A DNA stretch of 64,000 nt from Carallia brachiata (taxonomy: Eukaryota > Streptophyta > Magnoliopsida > Malpighiales > Rhizophoraceae), in contig JADCRB010000001.1 of assembly GCA_021464245.1 (NCBI GenBank), forward strand, positions 815,169 to 879,168, read 5' to 3'. The notes beneath the pieces were generated by a model, which was given only the letters and a program-made list of their open reading frames with translations, was not told where the DNA came from and did not search any database. How positions within the stretch are numbered: the stretch's first letter is position 1; every line of letters starts with the position of its first letter. Positions 59,678 through 64,000 of this stretch are shown piece after piece. The position numbers were made by a program, and so were the translations under genes.

Positions 59678-60989
59678 GAGTGGAAGTATCCGGTTTGGAA
59701 GGTTGACGGGATCCGGATGTTTAAGGAAGTACTCCAAATTCTAGCGGGTATTTGTCCAACCTGAAACTGTCACATTTAGAATTTGGTTCAGATGCAATGC
59801 GTAAATACAGGCATTCACGGTTGGTAGAAAAACATTTATATAATTAATGAGATATAGTTAAATGGGTACGTTTATTGAAGACTGAAGATCTTAAATTCAA
59901 GTGTAGTTGCAACTAAGTAATAAAAAAAATATTATTTATAAAAATTTTATCTGGGCTCATTTAGACAAAGTTGCTTTATGTTGCTTTATGTTCCATCCGC
60001 TCCAAAGTATCCTTTGCCTCCTCCTCCTCCCATACATCAATTTGAGGATAAAAGAAAGGGAAGTAAATGGATGACTTACTATAAATCAATCAGAAAAAAT
60101 CTGCGCCAATGTAACCTTTGCCTCCTCCTCCTTGAACCTTGATGTTTTCTCGACTTGTAAGTCATAGGTGAATTTGGTTCATTGTGGGCTCTCTCACATA
60201 CAGTGAGTCTAGCGAATCAAGTCCATCTACAGCTTTTGGGGCCTTCATATAGCAATAAGTTAAGTTGTCACAATCGAATTCCATATTAATTACACGGAGT
60301 TGACAAACAGTGATATGTTCGAGAGCAGTATATAAGATGGATAGTTGTAGATTTGACTAAATATTGATTAAGAAATAAGTTGATAAACAAGTAAATAAAA
60401 TCCATTTCAAAGTAGCAGAATATCATTATAAATTTATATTCAAATAAGATTTTCCGTAAAAGTCATTTTGTATAAATCATGGTTCGGATACGTATTATAT
60501 ATTTTAAAGAAATTACATACGAGGTCTCACTTAACTCATAAGCAACGACACTCACACTTGTGAAAGAATGTCGGAAGTTTCAGATTTAAGTTGCAAAAGA
60601 AACAAAAACTCCCACATTAGAAGAGTGTAGTCTGTGCAGAGATCAAGTATAATATAAATAAGACTTGTGACCTATTTTAAATTAATTAATTTTGAAAAAT
60701 AAGTAGAGTCAATGGGTCAATCTTATACAAAGATTAAGTCCGAAGTACAGAGAAAAAATAAAGTATCATGTGAATTTCGCATATTCTATGCTAAAATTAC
60801 AAGCTCGCGTATCACACGTGTACTAAAAAATTCTACAATGGGTAACTGGTTTGGATATGGACTGACCCGCGGTTGTCGGACAAAAGGGCTTTCGGGTTTT
60901 GTCCCCTCGGCACGTTTTAGAATAGGACTTAAGAGCATCTTTGACAGACAGCGACACAAAGAATTGGCAGACTGGCCTGGTAAATTAGA

Positions 60990-62135
60990 TTTTCATGCCA
61001 TCTAAGGCGTCACAAATCCTTTCTATTTTGCTTAGCTTTCGAGCTCCGAGGGATAGACCTGTTTGGCATTTTAGTAGGGATGGGATTTATATGGTCAAGT
61101 CTGCATATGCTGAAGTGATGGCTCGAAGGCTGTGCTGCCGGGCTAGTGCTTCGTCTGTGAGCTCTGGAAGGCCATGGAAGAAGGTTTGTCACTCAAAATC
61201 CCCAGAAAAAACAAGCACTTCATTTGGCGGGCGGTGAAAGGTGTACTTCCTGTGTCTGAGGCTTTACTGTCCCATGGCGTTGATATTGCTCCATATTGCT
61301 TTTGTTGTGGTATCTTAGCCCATTGGGAGTTTGCATCGACAGGTCAGAACATGTCTCCTTTGATGATTTGTTCCCGAACATACTGCAGAGGGGTGATTTG
61401 GTCGCTGCGGAAATCGCTTCTATGGTAGCTTGGTCTATTTGGAGTTCGCGAAATTTTTGTATTCACGGTGGGGGATTGCAGACTCCTGAACAGGTAATTG
61501 AGCTTGCTCTGTCCGGCCTTAATGAGTATCAAAAAGAAATTGTTGTTGCTCCTTGATGTCGCCTGGACAATGGTTCGCGGTTTTGGAAGGCCCCGGGAGG
61601 GGTTGGTTGGAAACTAATACTGATGCGGCTTGTAATGCAGAGAGTACCGGTGTTGGGGTAATTTGCAGGGATGATAGAGGAGCTCCTATGTTCCTATTTT
61701 CCAAGTTCTTGCCAGGCAAATATTCTGTAGAGGTGGCAGAGCTTACGGCTATAAGTGAAGCACCGAAAGAAGAAATAGCAAAGTCCATCAGCATGGTGAC
61801 AATGGAATCGGATAGCAGTCTCGCCATTCAAAGTATTCATAGTAAAATGGAAAATAGGACATCTACGAGACAATTGGCGGAAGATATCATCACCATCTCC
61901 ACCGCTTTTACAGCTTTTTCAGCAGTCCACTCGGGCCGCTACACCAATGCCGTGGCTTACGCTCTTGCTAAGTTGGCAGTTGCTAAGTCTGCGGAACTGT
62001 TATCTCCTGCTTTTTGTTTAAATCATGTGTTTGATCTTATCAAAAGGGATGTAAAATGCTTTTCATATGCTTAATAAAAGAAGCATCTTCTTTTGCTTTA
62101 AAATAAGGAATAAAATAAAATAAAATAAAATAAAC
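60990..62135 (+). mobile_element. 5'-truncated LINE retrotransposon, decayed
   Basis: Only the 3' part of a plant L1-type element is present. From about 60998 the frame reads like the region after the reverse transcriptase (RPVWHFSRDGIYMVKSAYAE, then KIPRKNKHFIWRAVKGVLP and CFCCG), the zinc-binding zf-RVT domain. It is spread over at least three frames, so it is broken by indels. At 61553-62074 an open frame matches the RNase H-like domain (GWLETNTDAACN ... GVICRDDRGA ... AELTAI ... ESDS) and ends at TAA. A 3' tail of repeated AAAAT units (about 62100-62132) closes the element. The reverse transcriptase and endonuclease are missing. Non-autonomous remnant. Confidence 0.85.
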
Positions 62136-62345
62136 ATAAGCATAAGTTATGCTGTCACAGTCGAATTCCATATTGCACTCAAATGGGCAGTTAAGGTTTC
62201 CCTTATAATAAAGAGCAAAAAAATGCTATTGATATTGTTGTTGATATTGGTGCTGTTAGCTTTGCTCTTTAGCTGCTGTAAACAAAGTTCATTTTTTTGG
62301 TTTCTCTCCAAGCATCCAAGGTTCAGTTAAGTTAGTTAACATGGC

Positions 62346-62712
62346 TGTTGGAAGATGATATAAGCTGATGTTAGTTTACTTAGCTGTGTAATTTTGCTGT
62401 AATGATGAAACATTTTGAACTTAAGTTTTGAAATTTGAATTTGAATGCTGTCTTTTCTGTTAACTAGCAGTTACAAACCCTTCTGCAGATTTCTTTTGAA
62501 ATCTGAAATGTAATGCCAATTCTATATAAAAAGCTTAATGATGAATATGAAAAATAGGTTGAGTTTTCTCCTCAAATTGGCTCACATACTCTCTCTTTTC
62601 CTTTGTTTTTTTTTTTTCTGCTACCTACTGCACAGAACATGAGTTTCTGTTCTTAGAAATTAAGTGCAGAAACATACCTGATAAACAATAGAAACATACC
62701 TGAAAAACAACA
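62346..62712 (+). repeat. 5' LTR of a Copia-type retrotransposon
   Basis: Begins TGTTGGAAG and ends AACA, directly before the primer-binding site. It contains a TATATAAA promoter motif (62523-62530). The right boundary is firm from the primer-binding site; the left is the best TGTTGG start and could be off. The partner LTR would be right of the window. Confidence 0.65.
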
Positions 62713-62713
62713 G

Positions 62714-62725
62714 TGGTATCAGAGC
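62714..62725 (+). other. Primer-binding site (initiator tRNA-Met)
   Basis: TGGTATCAGAGC, the standard complement of the 3' end of plant initiator methionine tRNA used to prime minus-strand synthesis in Ty1/Copia elements. It sits two bases after the LTR end. Confidence 0.9.
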
Positions 62726-62852
62726 TTTCTTAGATCTTGAGAGACCTGAGAGTGAAGAAAAATAGTTTGAGTGAAACACAATTGAACCTGAGAGAAAAAG
62801 AAATAAGAAAAACCAAAAGAGAACCACATAATAGCTATAGCAGTACCTAATC

Positions 62853-64000
62853 ATGGCATCACTCAAATTCTCTCCACCTCCACCTCCAAAGTTCTCTGGA
62901 GAAAATTATCTCCAGTGGACTGTGATGATGAAAGCTTATTTGAAAGCTTTTGACTTATGGGAAGTTACAGAGAAAGGATGAGAAGCACCACCACTTCCTG
63001 AAAATCCAACCTTAGCACAACTAAAGAACCATAGTGAGCAGACCTCCAAGCAATTCAAGGCACTAACTTGCATTCATTCATGTGTTACTTGAGGTGGGTG
63101 ATCTTCAACAGAATAATGGCTTGTGAGACAGCTCAGGAGGCATGGCAGGAACCGAAAGAAGAATATTCAGGGAGTGAAAAGTCAAGAAACATGCAGCTTT
63201 CGAACTTAAGAAGGGAATTTGAGCTTCTTAAGATGAAGGAAACAGAAAAAAAAAATATTGTGATAAACTACAAAAGTTGGTCAATCAATTCAGAATTCTC
63301 AGATGAGAGTTGTCAGATGCAAGCATTGTACAAAAGGTATTAGTGAGCATATCCGAAAGATTTGAATCTAAGATTGCTTCTCTTGAGAATTCAAGAGACT
63401 TAACTAAGATCTCTTTGGGTGAGCTGGTGAATGCTCTTCAAGCCCAAGAACAAAGAAGAATGATGAGAGAAGAAGAGACATCTACTGAGGCTGCTTTCCC
63501 AGCTAAGCACTCTAAAAAAAACCAACAAAAGAGAGAAGGAGGTAGCAGTACTATAGGTGGTCAGCAAATCCAACAACCATTCCCACATTGCAAAAAACCA
63601 AATCATCTTCCTAAATACTGCTGGTGGAGGCCTGACATTATATGTAGGAGCTGCAATGAGAAAGGACATAGGGAAAGAGTATGTCCTAAAAAGAAATCAG
63701 CAACACAAGACCAACAACAACAAGCTCAGGTGGTCAAAGATGATACAAAAGAACAATAAGAGTTTCTATTTATGGCAAATGGAAGCACAACAACTGAAAA
63801 TTCAGAGAGTTGGCTTGTGGACAGTGGTTGTACTAACCACTTGTCACCAAATCTCTCAATGTTCAAAGACCTGGACAAGAGCTTCACATCCAAAATAAAG
63901 ATAGGCAATGGTGAATTTATACAAGTTCAAGGGAAAGGAACTGCTATTGTTCAAACACATGTAGGTACAAAGCTAATCACTGAAGTTCTTTATGTTCCTG
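62853..64000 (+). mobile_element. Copia gag and protease region, degenerate, runs off edge
   Basis: Gag starts at ATG 62853 (MASLKFSPPPPPKFSGENYLQW), typical of plant Copia capsid proteins. An in-frame TGA at 62979-62981 and later frame changes near 63090 and 63250-63310 break it. A CCHC zinc knuckle (CRSCNEKGHRERVC, about 63643-63684) ends the gag part. After a TAA at 63757-63759 the frame continues with MANGSTTT and the aspartic protease motif WLVDSGCTNH (Asp at 63820). Integrase and reverse transcriptase would follow beyond 64000. Non-coding as it stands. Confidence 0.88.

Noticed and set aside
62225..62345. Longer 5' LTR starting before 62346
   Set aside because: TG dinucleotides occur there, but TGTTGGAAG at 62346 is the most typical Copia LTR start; without the 3' LTR it cannot be settled.

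Overview
The window is nuclear DNA from a flowering plant, almost certainly a eudicot. The genes have short GT-AG introns, the spacers are very AT-rich, and the families are plant ones: malectin-like receptor kinases (CrRLK1L), an AP2/ERF factor, a serine carboxypeptidase-like gene and pectinesterase-inhibitor-like genes. Plant SINE-, LINE-, Copia- and MITE-type elements are scattered through it. The species cannot be fixed from this sequence alone.

Left third (1-22.3 kb): a segmental duplication of a unit made of a FERONIA-type receptor kinase followed by RNR1, the large subunit of ribonucleotide reductase. The window opens inside the tail of an RNR1 copy (exon 12 remnant). Unit A (about 117-5430) holds an intact single-exon receptor kinase and an RNR1 copy broken exactly at the end of exon 1. 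A 5.3 kb spacer of foldback and MULE-like elements follows. Unit B (from about 10779) holds a decayed receptor kinase and a 17-exon RNR1 copy. That copy keeps two E2F-type promoter sites but carries a 1-nt frameshift in exon 7, a missing acceptor at exon 13 and a frameshift that removes the C-terminal CxxC tail. No RNR1 copy visible here reads as intact.

Middle (22.3-48 kb): mostly AT-rich intergenic DNA with MITE-like elements and simple repeats. One clear two-exon ERF group X (ABR1/ERF110-like) transcription factor gene lies at about 36.1-38.0 kb, with a disturbed start codon.

Right third (48-64 kb): a serine carboxypeptidase-like pseudogene with an exact threefold 210-bp tandem repeat spanning an intron-exon boundary; a minus-strand cluster of three intronless pectinesterase/invertase-inhibitor-like secreted proteins with co-duplicated flanks, the third decaying; a 5'-truncated LINE; and the 5' LTR, primer-binding site and degenerate gag/protease region of a Copia element that runs off the right edge.

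The window is best read as a record of tandem duplication and decay. Because paralogous units sit side by side, several transposon insertions can be compared with their empty sites. I found no clearly new biochemical system. The most informative items are the RNR1 copies and their lesions, the exon triplication, and the insertions visible by paralog comparison.
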